This document shows, piece after piece, positions 23,716-31,026 of a DNA stretch of 64,000 nucleotides. Numbering within the stretch: the first letter of the stretch is position 1; every line of letters begins with the position of its first letter. Below the pieces are notes generated by a model, which made no database searches, was not told where the DNA came from, and saw only the letters and a list, made by a program, of their open reading frames with translations. The position numbers and the translations under genes were made by a program. Source of the stretch: Gilichinskyi gelida (GTDB taxonomy: Bacteria; Acidobacteriota; Thermoanaerobaculia; Gp7-AA8); the NCBI GenBank assembly GCA_038040385.1, contig JBBPII010000004.1, positions 186,001 to 250,000 of the forward strand, written 5' to 3'.

Positions 23716-25314
23716 TCACGGAACTGCGTTGGCGTTCTGGGTGTAGAAGTCGACCGAGCCGATCTCGGTCTTCTGTCCAAAGAAGTCGACGACGCGAACC
23801 GTCAGACGGTGACGCTCATTCGGCAACTTGGTGGTGTCGTACGTGAAGCGCCAGCCGGAGTTCAATGTGTTCCGCAGGAACGGATACTGTTCCTGAACGT
23901 CCGGGCGAGGGAACCCATACTGCGCGAGGCCAACCGTCGTGCCGTCGACGATGATCTCCACCGAGCTGATCTGGCCGACCTCTGAGGCCGCCCATCCCTG
24001 GAAGACCACGCTGCCCTTCATGTAGTCGAAGGGAGCCGGCACGTCGATGAAGCCTTGGGCGGAGAAGACGCGCTGTTCGGCACACTGGAAGAACACCGGC
24101 AGCCCCTGCGGGCCCGGCAGCTCGGTGAAGGTCTGCTGTTGATCGCCGACCCGCACTTTCAGGATGTGGTTGCCCGGGCGGACGCCGAGGGCCAGCAACG
24201 CGCCGACGTCCATGGTGAAGAGGTAGCCGGCGCGCGGCACATCGGGATAGTTCGGGTAGTACTTCTGCACGTCGTAGCGCGTCAGGCCGTAGCAGTTGGT
24301 GAAGGTGTTGAAGAGCGTGTTGAAGGCGCAGTCGTCGCTGGAGTACCAGCGGACGCCGTCCACCATCAGCTCGACGTAGGCCACGCGCCCGGTATCGGTG
24401 CGCGTGCCGAGGTCGAGGGCCCAACCGCGGACGGGAGTGACGTGCGCCTGCGGATTCGCCGCCGGTGAGACGACAGGGATGGTGGCGCAAAGCGTTCCGT
24501 ACAGCACGGCGTCGCGCTTCGGCTCGTCGATGTAGCCGAACGGCTTGAGGTTCGCCTCATCATTGAAGACCTGAATCTGACGGCGGCCGATCAGGCGCGA
24601 GAGGCCCTGGCGATCGGTGGCCTTCACTTCCAGCAGATGGATGCCGTCGACGATGCGGGTTGAGTCGATGTTGGCGATGAAGGAGCTGTAGAGCGCCGCG
24701 GGGAAGTCGGGATAGGTGTTGGCCACGTCGGGACGCGCGTCGCCGTAGACCGCCGCCTGCAGGATGCCGCCGTCGACGTAGACGTCGACCGTGGCGACGC
24801 CGTCAGTGTCGAGCGCCCAACCCTGCACCGGGAACGAGCCGGAAGCGTTGTAGGCGAAGGCGACGTCGGGGATGTCGACATTGCCGAACGGCGCCTGGTT
24901 GATGGTGTTGTCGATGTCGATGGTGCGCCGGCCGAGGGGGGTGACGCGGTTGTCGCTGGTGACTACCCGCACTTCGACGGTGTGGGTCCCGTTGCTGAAA
25001 CGGCTGGCGAGGATGCCGACCTGGAAGCCGGGCGCGATGTTCTGGATGCCCGGCCACTGCGGATAGGCCTCGATGACGTCGATGCGGGGCAGGCCACGAT
25101 TGGCCAGCGCGATGAACTGGTCATCGACGTAGACCTGGATGTCGGAGATCTGCGCCGGATCGAGCGCCCATCCTTTGAAAAAGATGACGCCCGACTGCTT
25201 GGCGTTCGGATCAGGGAAATCCAGCGCGCCGACGAACTCCAGCTGAGCGAACAGCGCGGGCGCCGAACACAACAGAACGGCGAGAATCAGGCAGCGGGTA
25301 ACCCATCTCCACAT
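23716..25314 (-). CDS. Secreted four-repeat Ig-like (GWALD-repeat) protein
   Basis: 532 residues. ATG 25314 (MWRWVTRCLILAVLLCSAPA) follows a GGAGG-type site and starts a signal peptide ending near ALFAQ. The mature protein holds four modules of ~110-130 residues, each opening with a GWAL/GWA turn (FFKGWALDPAQISD, PVQGWALDTDGVAT, PVRGWALDLGTRTD, VFQGWAASEVGQIS). Each is followed by an [EDV]xxVDG strand, then a conserved PRxDVxxxYP segment (LPRIDVIEAYPQWPG, ARPDVANTYPDFPA, TRYDVQKYYPNYPD, FPRPDVQEQYPFLR). The third module has two Cys absent from the others. Likely an extracellular or cell-surface beta-sandwich protein; no enzyme motif seen. Confidence 0.85.
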   Translation of the reverse strand: MWRWVTRCLILAVLLCSAPALFAQLEFVGALDFPDPNAKQSGVIFFKGWALDPAQISDIQVYVDDQFIALANRGLPRIDVIEAYPQWPGIQNIAPGFQVGILASRFSNGTHTVEVRVVTSDNRVTPLGRRTIDIDNTINQAPFGNVDIPDVAFAYNASGSFPVQGWALDTDGVATVDVYVDGGILQAAVYGDARPDVANTYPDFPAALYSSFIANIDSTRIVDGIHLLEVKATDRQGLSRLIGRRQIQVFNDEANLKPFGYIDEPKRDAVLYGTLCATIPVVSPAANPQAHVTPVRGWALDLGTRTDTGRVAYVELMVDGVRWYSSDDCAFNTLFNTFTNCYGLTRYDVQKYYPNYPDVPRAGYLFTMDVGALLALGVRPGNHILKVRVGDQQQTFTELPGPQGLPVFFQCAEQRVFSAQGFIDVPAPFDYMKGSVVFQGWAASEVGQISSVEIIVDGTTVGLAQYGFPRPDVQEQYPFLRNTLNSGWRFTYDTTKLPNERHRLTVRVVDFFGQKTEIGSVDFYTQNANAVP

Positions 25315-25399
25315 AACCCCAACCTCCAACCCCAAAATGACCTTGCCCGTGTTATGTGACCGGCCGGAGAAACGCCGATCCGCTATGGTTTTGCGCGAG

Positions 25400-25427
25400 T
25401 TTATACTAAGCAAGGTGACTTCTTCAA
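25400..25427 (-). promoter_or_regulatory. Promoter of the Ig-like protein gene
   Basis: On the minus strand TTGAAG (25427-25422), 16-bp spacer, TATAAA (25405-25400). This predicts an untranslated leader of about 80 nt before ATG 25314. It lies only 15 bp outside the left end of the IR-bounded module. Confidence 0.55.
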
Positions 25428-25455
25428 ATATCGATGTGACAAGGTAGTGGGTCAA

Positions 25456-25650
25456 CTAGCTGTCACGGCCGAAGTTGGCATGCTTCCCTCGCACTCCCGT
25501 GACTCGATCAATGAGCCTCGTAAACCTCCGCATGCCCATGCGGTGCGTCAGGTTCGCCCGTTCGTTGTAGCTCGTGCTGATGTGCGCTTCGTCCGGCTCC
25601 CCGCTCACCCGATCCACGCGAACGCCCTTTATTCTTCCCGGCGAGTAGCG
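25456..25650 (-). pseudogene. Remnant of an IS1-family-like DDE transposase (C-terminal part)
   Basis: The minus-strand frame from 25650 to a TAG at 25456 reads RYSPGRIKG..., then GEPDEAHISTSYNERANL and MGMRRFTRLIDRV. The STSYxERxNLTxRMxxRRFTRL pattern is a hallmark of IS1-type transposase C-termini. Both the upstream catalytic part and the usual distal part (after FTRL) are missing or scrambled, so it is non-functional. It lies just inside the left inverted repeat, which suggests the repeat is the IS end. Confidence 0.72.
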
Positions 25651-25658
25651 CGTTTCGG

Positions 25659-25925
25659 TTGACCTTCTCGCGTTCTGCCGGATTCAGGGGTGCGGGATGG
25701 TGGGCTCACCGAGCGGCGATCCTCCGGCGCTTCGGCGCGACGCTCCGCGAGTTGCGGACGGAGCGCGGGCTATCGCAGGAGAAGCTTGCCGAGGCGTGCG
25801 AGCTTGACCGGAACTACATCGGCCAGATCGAGCGCGCGGAATGGAATCCGGCCGTGGTCAACGTGATCAAGATCGCGAAGGCTCTCGGAGTTCTACCCGG
25901 TGATCCGTTCCGCAACTTCAGGTAG
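25659..25925 (+). CDS. XRE-family helix-turn-helix regulator
   Basis: 88 codons if started at TTG 25659. The XRE domain occupies roughly residues 20-85: FGATLRELRTERGLSQEKLA (helices 1-2), CELDRNYIGQIERAEWNP (recognition helix region), and IKIAKALGVLPGD. Most like the small Cro/C-protein group that autoregulates restriction-modification or toxin-antitoxin loci. The first ~18 residues overlap the transposase remnant and may not be native; no good ribosome site or ATG is present, so the N-terminus may be truncated or the start non-canonical. It lies upstream of hicBA in the same direction. Confidence 0.74.
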   Translation: MTFSRSAGFRGAGWWAHRAAILRRFGATLRELRTERGLSQEKLAEACELDRNYIGQIERAEWNPAVVNVIKIAKALGVLPGDPFRNFR

Positions 25926-25939
25926 GTAAAGACGTTACG

Positions 25940-25945
25940 TATAAT
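25940..25945 (+). promoter_or_regulatory. Perfect TATAAT hexamer downstream of the XRE gene
   Basis: TATAAT in an AT-rich stretch 15 nt after the XRE stop. The -35 region (CTTCAG) is weak. It may be an additional start for hicBA with a ~125-nt leader that carries the TCTAC palindrome. Confidence 0.4.
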
Positions 25946-25984
25946 CCTTCTAAACTCTTACAAATACGGCATTTAACTAGCATT

Positions 25985-25999
25985 TCTACCGTTAGTAGA
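25985..25999. promoter_or_regulatory. Candidate operator TCTAC-N5-GTAGA
   Basis: A perfect 5-bp inverted repeat with a 5-bp spacer, directly upstream of the hicBA -35 box. This is the position expected for a HicB or XRE autorepression site. Confidence 0.45.
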
Positions 26000-26001
26000 G
26001 G

Positions 26002-26030
26002 TTGACTGCCGCCTAACATCGACATAGATT
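26002..26030 (+). promoter_or_regulatory. Sigma70-like promoter of hicBA
   Basis: TTGACT (26002-26007), 17-bp spacer, TAGATT (26025-26030). Predicted start near 26037, which excludes the ATG at 26032 and favours ATG 26074 for hicB. Confidence 0.62.
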
Positions 26031-26073
26031 CATGGTCGGTGCTGGCGCGGGCAGTACCACAACCAAACTAACG

Positions 26074-26436
26074 ATGAATGAAGAAACGAAGACTTTCGAA
26101 GCTAACGTTATCGTCTTCCGTGAAGATTCGACGTGGACGGCACTCGCATTGGAAATGGACGTTCGCGGATATGGTTCAACGGCCCGAGCGGCCTTCGACG
26201 ATGTGGCCCAGATGCTCGGGGCCCAAGTGAGTTTTGCCGTCCAGATTGGCCATCCGGAGAGCGTCTGGCACCCCGCAGAAAAGAAGTATTGGCAGATGTG
26301 GGAAGAGGCGCGCCGAAATCAGTTCGTAGCCGAAGCATCCGGTTCGGAAGCGCCCACAGACCAGATCGCCCATCTGGTCCCGCTGTCCTTGCTGGCGATG
26401 AAACAAAGAGACGAGTGGATCGCGGCAAGTGCCTAA
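26074..26436 (+). CDS. hicB: HicB-like antitoxin
   Basis: 120 residues from ATG 26074 (MNEETKTFEANVIVFREDST). The N-terminal HicB fold (degenerate RNase H-like) is visible as VIVFREDSTWTALALEMDVR, then GYGSTARAAFDDVAQML. A C-terminal DNA-binding segment (RHH or HTH) of the kind found in many HicB is not obvious, so the adjacent XRE protein could supply operator binding. The gene overlaps hicA by 8 nt and precedes it (antitoxin first). The codon composition is less GC-biased than its neighbours, consistent with acquisition. Confidence 0.78.
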   Translation: MNEETKTFEANVIVFREDSTWTALALEMDVRGYGSTARAAFDDVAQMLGAQVSFAVQIGHPESVWHPAEKKYWQMWEEARRNQFVAEASGSEAPTDQIAHLVPLSLLAMKQRDEWIAASA

Positions 26437-26662
26437 ACCGCTTCGTTGCCGCCAGATGCTGAAGCGGCTTCGTGCGGAGGACAGGCGGTTCTCGGTGGCA
26501 GTTGATCGCGGCAAGGGCAGTCATCGAATGGTTGTCCTGACGACTGATACGGGCGTAAGGCACTATCCCTTTCCCTGCCACGATGACGGGTCCGCAATAG
26601 CCCGCTGCTACCTTCGCGACATCATTCGCTACTTCAACCTCCCTTCGGACATCTTCGATTGA
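26429..26662 (+). CDS. hicA: HicA-family mRNA interferase toxin
   Basis: 77 residues starting at GTG 26429. The dsRBD-like HicA fold is recognisable: KPLRCRQMLKRLRAEDRRF, the catalytic-His motif GKGSHRMVVL, and the late helix ARCYLRDIIRYFNLPSDIF. Known HicA toxins cleave translated mRNA and are neutralised by HicB. All the usual elements are present, so it looks intact. Only 12 bp separate its stop from the right inverted repeat of the module. Confidence 0.84.
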   Translation: MPKPLRCRQMLKRLRAEDRRFSVAVDRGKGSHRMVVLTTDTGVRHYPFPCHDDGSAIARCYLRDIIRYFNLPSDIFD

Positions 26663-26688
26663 ATAACTATCAAATTGACCCACTACCT

Positions 26689-27630
26689 GTGGTGACAACG
26701 GCTTTGGCTGATGTCCGTGCTGCCGCCGCCCGCATCGCCCCCTCGGTCCACCGGACCCCCCTCCTCCCGAACCGTTCGCTTTCGGAAAGAATGGGGGTCG
26801 AAGTCCGCCTCAAATGCGAGAATCTCCAGCGCGCCGGGTCGTTCAAGATCCGCGGCGCGCTCAACGCGCTGCTGCAGCTCGGCGACTCTGAGCGGCGCCG
26901 CGGCGTAGTCGCCTTCTCCTCCGGCAATCACGCCCAGGGCGTCGCCCTCGCCGCCCGGCTCCTCGGGATCCAGGCGACGATCGTCATGCCGGAAGGCTCT
27001 GTAGCATCGAAGGTTGCGGCTACGGAGGCCTACGGAGCGGAAGTGGTGACGGGAGGAGTGACGGCCGCGACGCGCGACACGGTGGCCCGCGAGATCGCCT
27101 CGCGCACCGGCGCGGCGGTCATCCCGCCCTTCGACGACGAGCGCATCATCGCCGGCGCCGGGACGGTAGGGCTGGAGATCGTCGAGGAATGGCCCGAGGT
27201 GATGTCGATCGTCGTGCCGCTGGGAGGCGGGGGACTGCTGGCGGGGACGGCGCTGGCCGCGACGTCGCTCAAGCCGTCGGTCGAGGTCTACGGCGTCGAG
27301 CCGCGCGCCGGCAACGACGGCGAGCGCTCGTTCAGGAGCGGCGAGATCGTGACCATCGACCCGCCGAAGACCATCGCCGACGGCGCGCGGACCCTGGCCA
27401 TCGGCCGGCGCAACTTCGCCATCATCCGGGAGCGGGTGCGCGACATCGTCAGCGTCGACGACGACGTGCTTCTCGACGCGCTGAAGTTCGCCATGTACCG
27501 CACCAAGCTGGTGATCGAGCCGACGGGAGCGCTTGGGGTGGCGGCGGTGATGGCGGGCGTGGTGAAGCCGCGGGGACCCGTCGCGATCGTGGTTTCGGGT
27601 GGGAACTTGGACTTTTCGTTGCTTTGCTGA
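26689..27630 (+). CDS. PLP-dependent threonine/serine dehydratase-like (fold type II)
   Basis: About 313 residues. The PLP lysine is in AGSFKIRGALNAL; the phosphate-binding loop is VPLGGGGLLAG, with VAFSSGNHAQGVAL upstream. Biodegradative threonine dehydratases and serine racemases share this size, lacking the ACT regulatory domain of long IlvA. The likely reaction is deamination of L-Thr to 2-oxobutyrate and/or L-Ser to pyruvate. A TTG at 26659 would add residues from the foreign module; GTG 26689, immediately after the right inverted repeat, is preferred (GTG 26692 equally possible). The native 5' region was probably displaced by the insertion. Confidence 0.88.
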   Translation: MVTTALADVRAAAARIAPSVHRTPLLPNRSLSERMGVEVRLKCENLQRAGSFKIRGALNALLQLGDSERRRGVVAFSSGNHAQGVALAARLLGIQATIVMPEGSVASKVAATEAYGAEVVTGGVTAATRDTVAREIASRTGAAVIPPFDDERIIAGAGTVGLEIVEEWPEVMSIVVPLGGGGLLAGTALAATSLKPSVEVYGVEPRAGNDGERSFRSGEIVTIDPPKTIADGARTLAIGRRNFAIIRERVRDIVSVDDDVLLDALKFAMYRTKLVIEPTGALGVAAVMAGVVKPRGPVAIVVSGGNLDFSLLC

Positions 27631-27650
27631 GAGGTTCGAACTTCTTCCGT

Positions 27651-28967
27651 ATGACCGGCTCTCTCTTCGGCGACCAAGACTTCGCCCCCGACCGCCCCAC
27701 CCGCCCCGACGCTCCCCTCGCCGAGCGCCTTCGCCCGACGTCGCTCGACGAGGTCGTGGGCCTCGAGGATCTCCTCGGCGAAGGACGCTTCCTGCGCAAC
27801 GCCATCGAGAGTGACCGCATCCCCTCCATGATCTTCTGGGGGCCGCCGGGATCGGGAAAGACGACGCTGGCGCGGATCATCGCCAAGACCACCCGCGCGC
27901 GGTTTGTTCAGTTCTCGGCGACGTCGACCTCCATCAAAGACATCAAGACCCTGATGGAAGAGGCGCGCAAGGGGCGGCAGGCGCGCGGGTCGAAGACCAT
28001 CGTCTTCATCGACGAGATCCACCGCTTCAACAAGGCGCAACAGGACGCCTTCCTCCCCTACGTCGAGGCCGGCGACATCACCCTCATCGGCGCGACTACG
28101 GAGAACCCATCGTTCGAGGTCAACTCGGCGCTGCTCTCGCGGACCAAGGTGGTGGTCATCCCGCAACTGGAGCGCGAGCAGGTGATGACCATCCTCCGCC
28201 GCGCGGTCAGCGAACCGTCCGTGCAGACGTTGGGAGTGGAGATCACGCCGGAAGCGCTCGATTTCATCGCCGCGACGTCCGCGGGCGACGCGCGGCAGGC
28301 GCTCAATAGCCTGCAGCTCGTGGTGGAGACGGCGCACGGCGCGGTCGATGCCGACGAGGTCAAGAAGATCCTGCAGCGCCGCTCGCTGATGTACGACAAA
28401 GGGGGCGAAGAGCACTACAACATCATCTCCGCGCTTCACAAATCGATCCGCAACGGCGACGCCGACGCCTCCGTCTACTGGCTGGTCCGCATGCTGGAGG
28501 GGGGCGAAGACCCGATGTACATCGCGCGGCGGCTGGTGCGCGCGGCGTCGGAGGACATCGGCAACGCCGACCCGCAGGCGCTGGTGCTGGGCATCGCCGT
28601 ACAGCAGGCGGTGCACTTCATCGGCATGCCGGAGGCGGGCGTGGCGCTCGCGCAGCTCGCGACGTACCTCGCCGCGGCGCCGAAGTCGAACGCGGTCTAC
28701 ATCGGCTACGGCGAGGCGGTGCACGAGGTGCGGCAGGGCGACAACCCGCCCGTTCCCCACCACATCCGCAACGCGCCGACGCGGCTGATGAAGGACCTCG
28801 GCTACGGCAGCGGCTACCAGTACGCGCACGATTTCGAGGAGCAGACCGCCCCGATGGAGTGCCTTCCCGAAGCGCTCGCCGGGCGAAGGTTTTACGAGCC
28901 GAAGGACGCCGGCTTAGAACGCGAGATCCGGGAGCGGCTGGAGAAGATGCGGAAAGCGCGGTCGTAG
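27651..28967 (+). CDS. rarA: Replication-associated recombination protein A (RarA/MgsA)
   Basis: AAA+ ATPase of the clamp-loader group that acts at stalled replication forks. About 438 residues from ATG 27651. The N-terminus holds RPTSLDEVVGLEDLLG, Walker A GPPGSGKTTLARII, Walker B TIVFIDEIHRFNKAQQDAF, and sensor 1 IGATTENPSFEVNSALLSR. The C-terminal MgsA tetramerisation domain shows SIRNGDADASVYWLVRMLEG and GMPEAGVALAQLATYLA. All ATPase motifs are intact. It starts 20 nt after the dehydratase gene and is probably co-transcribed. Confidence 0.95.
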   Translation: MTGSLFGDQDFAPDRPTRPDAPLAERLRPTSLDEVVGLEDLLGEGRFLRNAIESDRIPSMIFWGPPGSGKTTLARIIAKTTRARFVQFSATSTSIKDIKTLMEEARKGRQARGSKTIVFIDEIHRFNKAQQDAFLPYVEAGDITLIGATTENPSFEVNSALLSRTKVVVIPQLEREQVMTILRRAVSEPSVQTLGVEITPEALDFIAATSAGDARQALNSLQLVVETAHGAVDADEVKKILQRRSLMYDKGGEEHYNIISALHKSIRNGDADASVYWLVRMLEGGEDPMYIARRLVRAASEDIGNADPQALVLGIAVQQAVHFIGMPEAGVALAQLATYLAAAPKSNAVYIGYGEAVHEVRQGDNPPVPHHIRNAPTRLMKDLGYGSGYQYAHDFEEQTAPMECLPEALAGRRFYEPKDAGLEREIRERLEKMRKARS

Positions 28968-29026
28968 GGTCGCGTGGCAACGCGCCCGGCACCCGGGGTA
29001 TCGGGCGCGCTGCGGCGCGCCCCTAC
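28968..29026. repeat. GC-rich palindrome between rarA and a convergent gene
   Basis: GTAGGGTCGCG...GGGCGCGCTGCGGCGCGCCCCTAC. Outer GTAGGG/CCCTAC ends enclose a GGCGCGC hairpin, a layout typical of REP-like elements. Likely also a transcription stop for both genes. Confidence 0.75.
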
Positions 29027-29775
29027 TTGAGCGCCTTCCAATTCTTCGCCACCGCCGGATCGCATTTCGCGATCGTGCTGTTGACGCACACGTCGATGGC
29101 GTAGACGGGGTGAACTTCCCACACCGCCTGCCGCTTCGGATTCTCCGGTTTGTCCTTGGTGCACGGGTGGTGCTCGGCGTCGAAGAGGAGCTGGCCGGTG
29201 AAGCGCATCGGGTTCTTCGACTTGTTCACCGCGCTCGCCGTCCACGCCGCGGGGCGGAAGTGCGGGCTGATCTCGGCGGTCACGCTCTGGCACTCGTCCT
29301 GACCGGCGGTCATCACCAGCGGGACGTGGATGTCGTTGACCGAATCGCCGGTGAGGTTGCAGTTGACGCTTTCGCCCTTGGCGACGTCGGAGTAGTGCGC
29401 GCTCTCCACGAAGGCCACGAGCCTCACCAGCGTCCCCTCGCCGATGGTCTTGCCGTTCCAGGGGTACAGATTGCGCAGCCCGGAGCGGTCGAGGGGCGGC
29501 TTGTAGTCGACGCCGAGGAGTTTTTCGGCGGCGGCCTGGAGGCCGGGGTACACCTCGAAGGTCAGCACTACCGGCGTGCCGGTCGCGCAGAAGTTGTTCT
29601 TCACGAGGTCCTGCGCGTCGAGGGCAGGCTTGGCGGCGGCGTCGCCGGCCATGCCGCACTTCGAGTCGATGGGCTGCTTCTTGCCGGCGAAGGGAAGCTT
29701 GCAGGGCGGGTTGAACGAGGAGGCGGTGGCGGCGGCGAGCAGCGCGGCGACGATCAATCCATTCATGTGCGTCAT
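29023..29775 (-). CDS. Secreted protein of unknown function, Cys-rich
   Basis: 250 residues with an N-terminal export signal (MTHMNGLIVAALLAAATAS). At least eight Cys in the mature part (PPCKLPF, SKCGMAG, NNFCATG, VNCNLTG, DECQSVT, HHPCTKD, DVCVNST, AKCDPAV) suggest disulfides in the periplasm or outside. Strand-rich segments such as GTPVVLTFEVYPGLQAAAEK and LVRLVAFVESAHYSDV are seen. The final section (VWEVHPVYAIDVCVN) resembles nuclease- or OB-like strands but no catalytic set could be named. Family not recognised. Confidence 0.78.
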   Translation of the reverse strand: MTHMNGLIVAALLAAATASSFNPPCKLPFAGKKQPIDSKCGMAGDAAAKPALDAQDLVKNNFCATGTPVVLTFEVYPGLQAAAEKLLGVDYKPPLDRSGLRNLYPWNGKTIGEGTLVRLVAFVESAHYSDVAKGESVNCNLTGDSVNDIHVPLVMTAGQDECQSVTAEISPHFRPAAWTASAVNKSKNPMRFTGQLLFDAEHHPCTKDKPENPKRQAVWEVHPVYAIDVCVNSTIAKCDPAVAKNWKALK

Positions 29776-29828
29776 CCTCTCCGACGTTCACCTATACCAC
29801 TTGTGCCGCGACGTAGGCCACGCGCGGC

Positions 29829-30632
29829 CTACCTGGCGAACTCGGCGAGCTTGCGCAGGCGGACATTGGGGTTGCCGGCGAAGTCGTGCTGCAACCAGCC
29901 GAGGTGTCCGGCACCGTAGATGACCAGCACGCGCTCGTTCGGAGAGCCGGCGAGCTGCATGACGTTGCTGTAGATGCGCATGTTGCGCCGGAACCAGTCG
30001 GAGACGAGGTCGGCGCCCGCCCAATCGCCCGGCTCGCCGAATTGCGCCTCCCGGTAGTAGAAGCCGACGTCCTCGGCGACCTTTGCGTCAGCGTTCATGT
30101 AGAGCAGCGTCTCGAGGATGGTGTGCGAGCCGAGATACGCATTCTGCGCCTTGACCATGGCCCCGATTTCGCCCAGGAGCGCATCGAGCTCCTTCGTGCG
30201 GCCGCTCGCCTTGGCGTAGTTGACGAAGCGCTGCCACGGGAAGTCGCCGTCCACATCCACGGCGTACACGGTCTTGTGGCCGAGTTCCTGGCCGAGGCGG
30301 AAGCCGAGCTGCTCGATCTCGTTGCGGGTGAGCTCGTGCTTGCCGGCCAGATATTCGGCATACTCCTTCGGCCTGCGATCGGAGTACACGTCGGCTTCCA
30401 CCGCGATCTTCGTCGGATTGAATCTCTTCAGAGCCTCGATGACCTGGGCAATCTCCGCCTGGCGCTTTGGCGCGAGCACGTCGTCGACCTGCATGTTGAA
30501 GACGTCATGTCCCGGGTTGTTCATGTGATAGACGCCGAGCACCAGCACCTCGGCGCGGGCGGGCGGTGGCTGCGCGGCGGCGGGAGCGGCGGCGCCGAGT
30601 GTCAGCGCGAACAGGCAGAGAAATCTCTTCAT
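29829..30632 (-). CDS. Exported DUF5694-like protein
   Basis: 267 residues with signal peptide (MKRFLCLFALTLGAAAPAAA). The mature part opens EVLVLGVYHMNNPGHDVFN, then the conserved AEIAQVIEALKRFNPTKIAVE. It closes with RVLVIYGAGHLGWLQHDFAG. This layout (GxxHxxN/GH near the start, GAGH near the end) matches DUF5694, distantly akin to the TraB/ChaN group of metal-dependent or haem-binding EreA-like folds. Function unknown; the conserved His/Glu residues could bind metal. The ATGA overlap with the upstream thioesterase gene indicates co-expression. Confidence 0.78.
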   Translation of the reverse strand: MKRFLCLFALTLGAAAPAAAQPPPARAEVLVLGVYHMNNPGHDVFNMQVDDVLAPKRQAEIAQVIEALKRFNPTKIAVEADVYSDRRPKEYAEYLAGKHELTRNEIEQLGFRLGQELGHKTVYAVDVDGDFPWQRFVNYAKASGRTKELDALLGEIGAMVKAQNAYLGSHTILETLLYMNADAKVAEDVGFYYREAQFGEPGDWAGADLVSDWFRRNMRIYSNVMQLAGSPNERVLVIYGAGHLGWLQHDFAGNPNVRLRKLAEFAR

Positions 30633-31012
30633 CGGATCGGCCTAGGCTTCCCCCGCTCGTCCACGTTCACGTAAACCACCTGCGCCTCGGTGACGGTGAC
30701 GCGCTCGCCGCCGCCGCTGCGGATGGCGTCGACCACCACCTTGGTGGTGATGGAGGTGGTGCCGATGCGGAGCGTCTCGGTCCAGAAGCTGACCAGATCA
30801 CCGACCTGTACCGGCGCGTGGAAGACCACCTTGTCCATGGACACGGTGAGCATCGCGCCGCAGCCCTGGCGGCGCGCTTCGATCGCGCCGGCCTGGTCGA
30901 TGTACGAGAGGATCACGCCGCCGAAGATGGTGCCGTGCGCGTTGGTATCGCGCGGCATCATCAGGACGCGGATGGCCGGCTCGTCCCACTTCGGCGCTAT
31001 ATCGATAGCCAC
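30629..31012 (-). CDS. Hotdog-fold acyl-CoA thioesterase (YciA/BFIT-like)
   Basis: 127 residues. The HotDog signature is DTNAHGTIFGGVILSYIDQAG, where the Asn/His and acidic residue are typical of acyl-CoA hydrolases, followed by VVFHAPVQVGDLVSFWTET. Predicted to hydrolyse acyl-CoA to CoA and fatty acid in the cytoplasm. The gene is 14 nt downstream of the ppiD stop and overlaps the next gene by 4 nt, forming a ppiD-thioesterase-DUF5694 operon. Confidence 0.88.
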   Translation of the reverse strand: MAIDIAPKWDEPAIRVLMMPRDTNAHGTIFGGVILSYIDQAGAIEARRQGCGAMLTVSMDKVVFHAPVQVGDLVSFWTETLRIGTTSITTKVVVDAIRSGGGERVTVTEAQVVYVNVDERGKPRPIR

Positions 31013-31026
31013 TATAGTGCTCGATA

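Larger units (their letters stand above)
25442..26688. mobile_element. IR-bounded foreign module: IS1-type transposase remnant, XRE regulator, hicBA
   Basis: A perfect 14-bp inverted repeat, AGGTAGTGGGTCAA at 25442-25455 and its complement at 26675-26688, brackets 1.25 kb of visibly lower-GC DNA. Inside are a 64-codon transposase C-terminal fragment, an XRE gene and a toxin-antitoxin pair. The unit sits between the Ig-like gene and the threonine dehydratase-like gene, whose probable start codon abuts the right repeat. GTGACAA occurs next to both ends but is offset by 4 bp on the right, so a target duplication is not certain. Confidence 0.72.

Noticed and set aside
25447..25658. 71-codon plus-strand frame before the XRE gene
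   Set aside because: It is the antisense of the transposase remnant, which has recognisable conserved motifs on the minus strand.
26032..26073. 14-residue longer HicB starting at ATG 26032
   Set aside because: The ATG falls at the predicted transcription start of the TTGACT/TAGATT promoter; ATG 26074 matches HicB family N-termini better.
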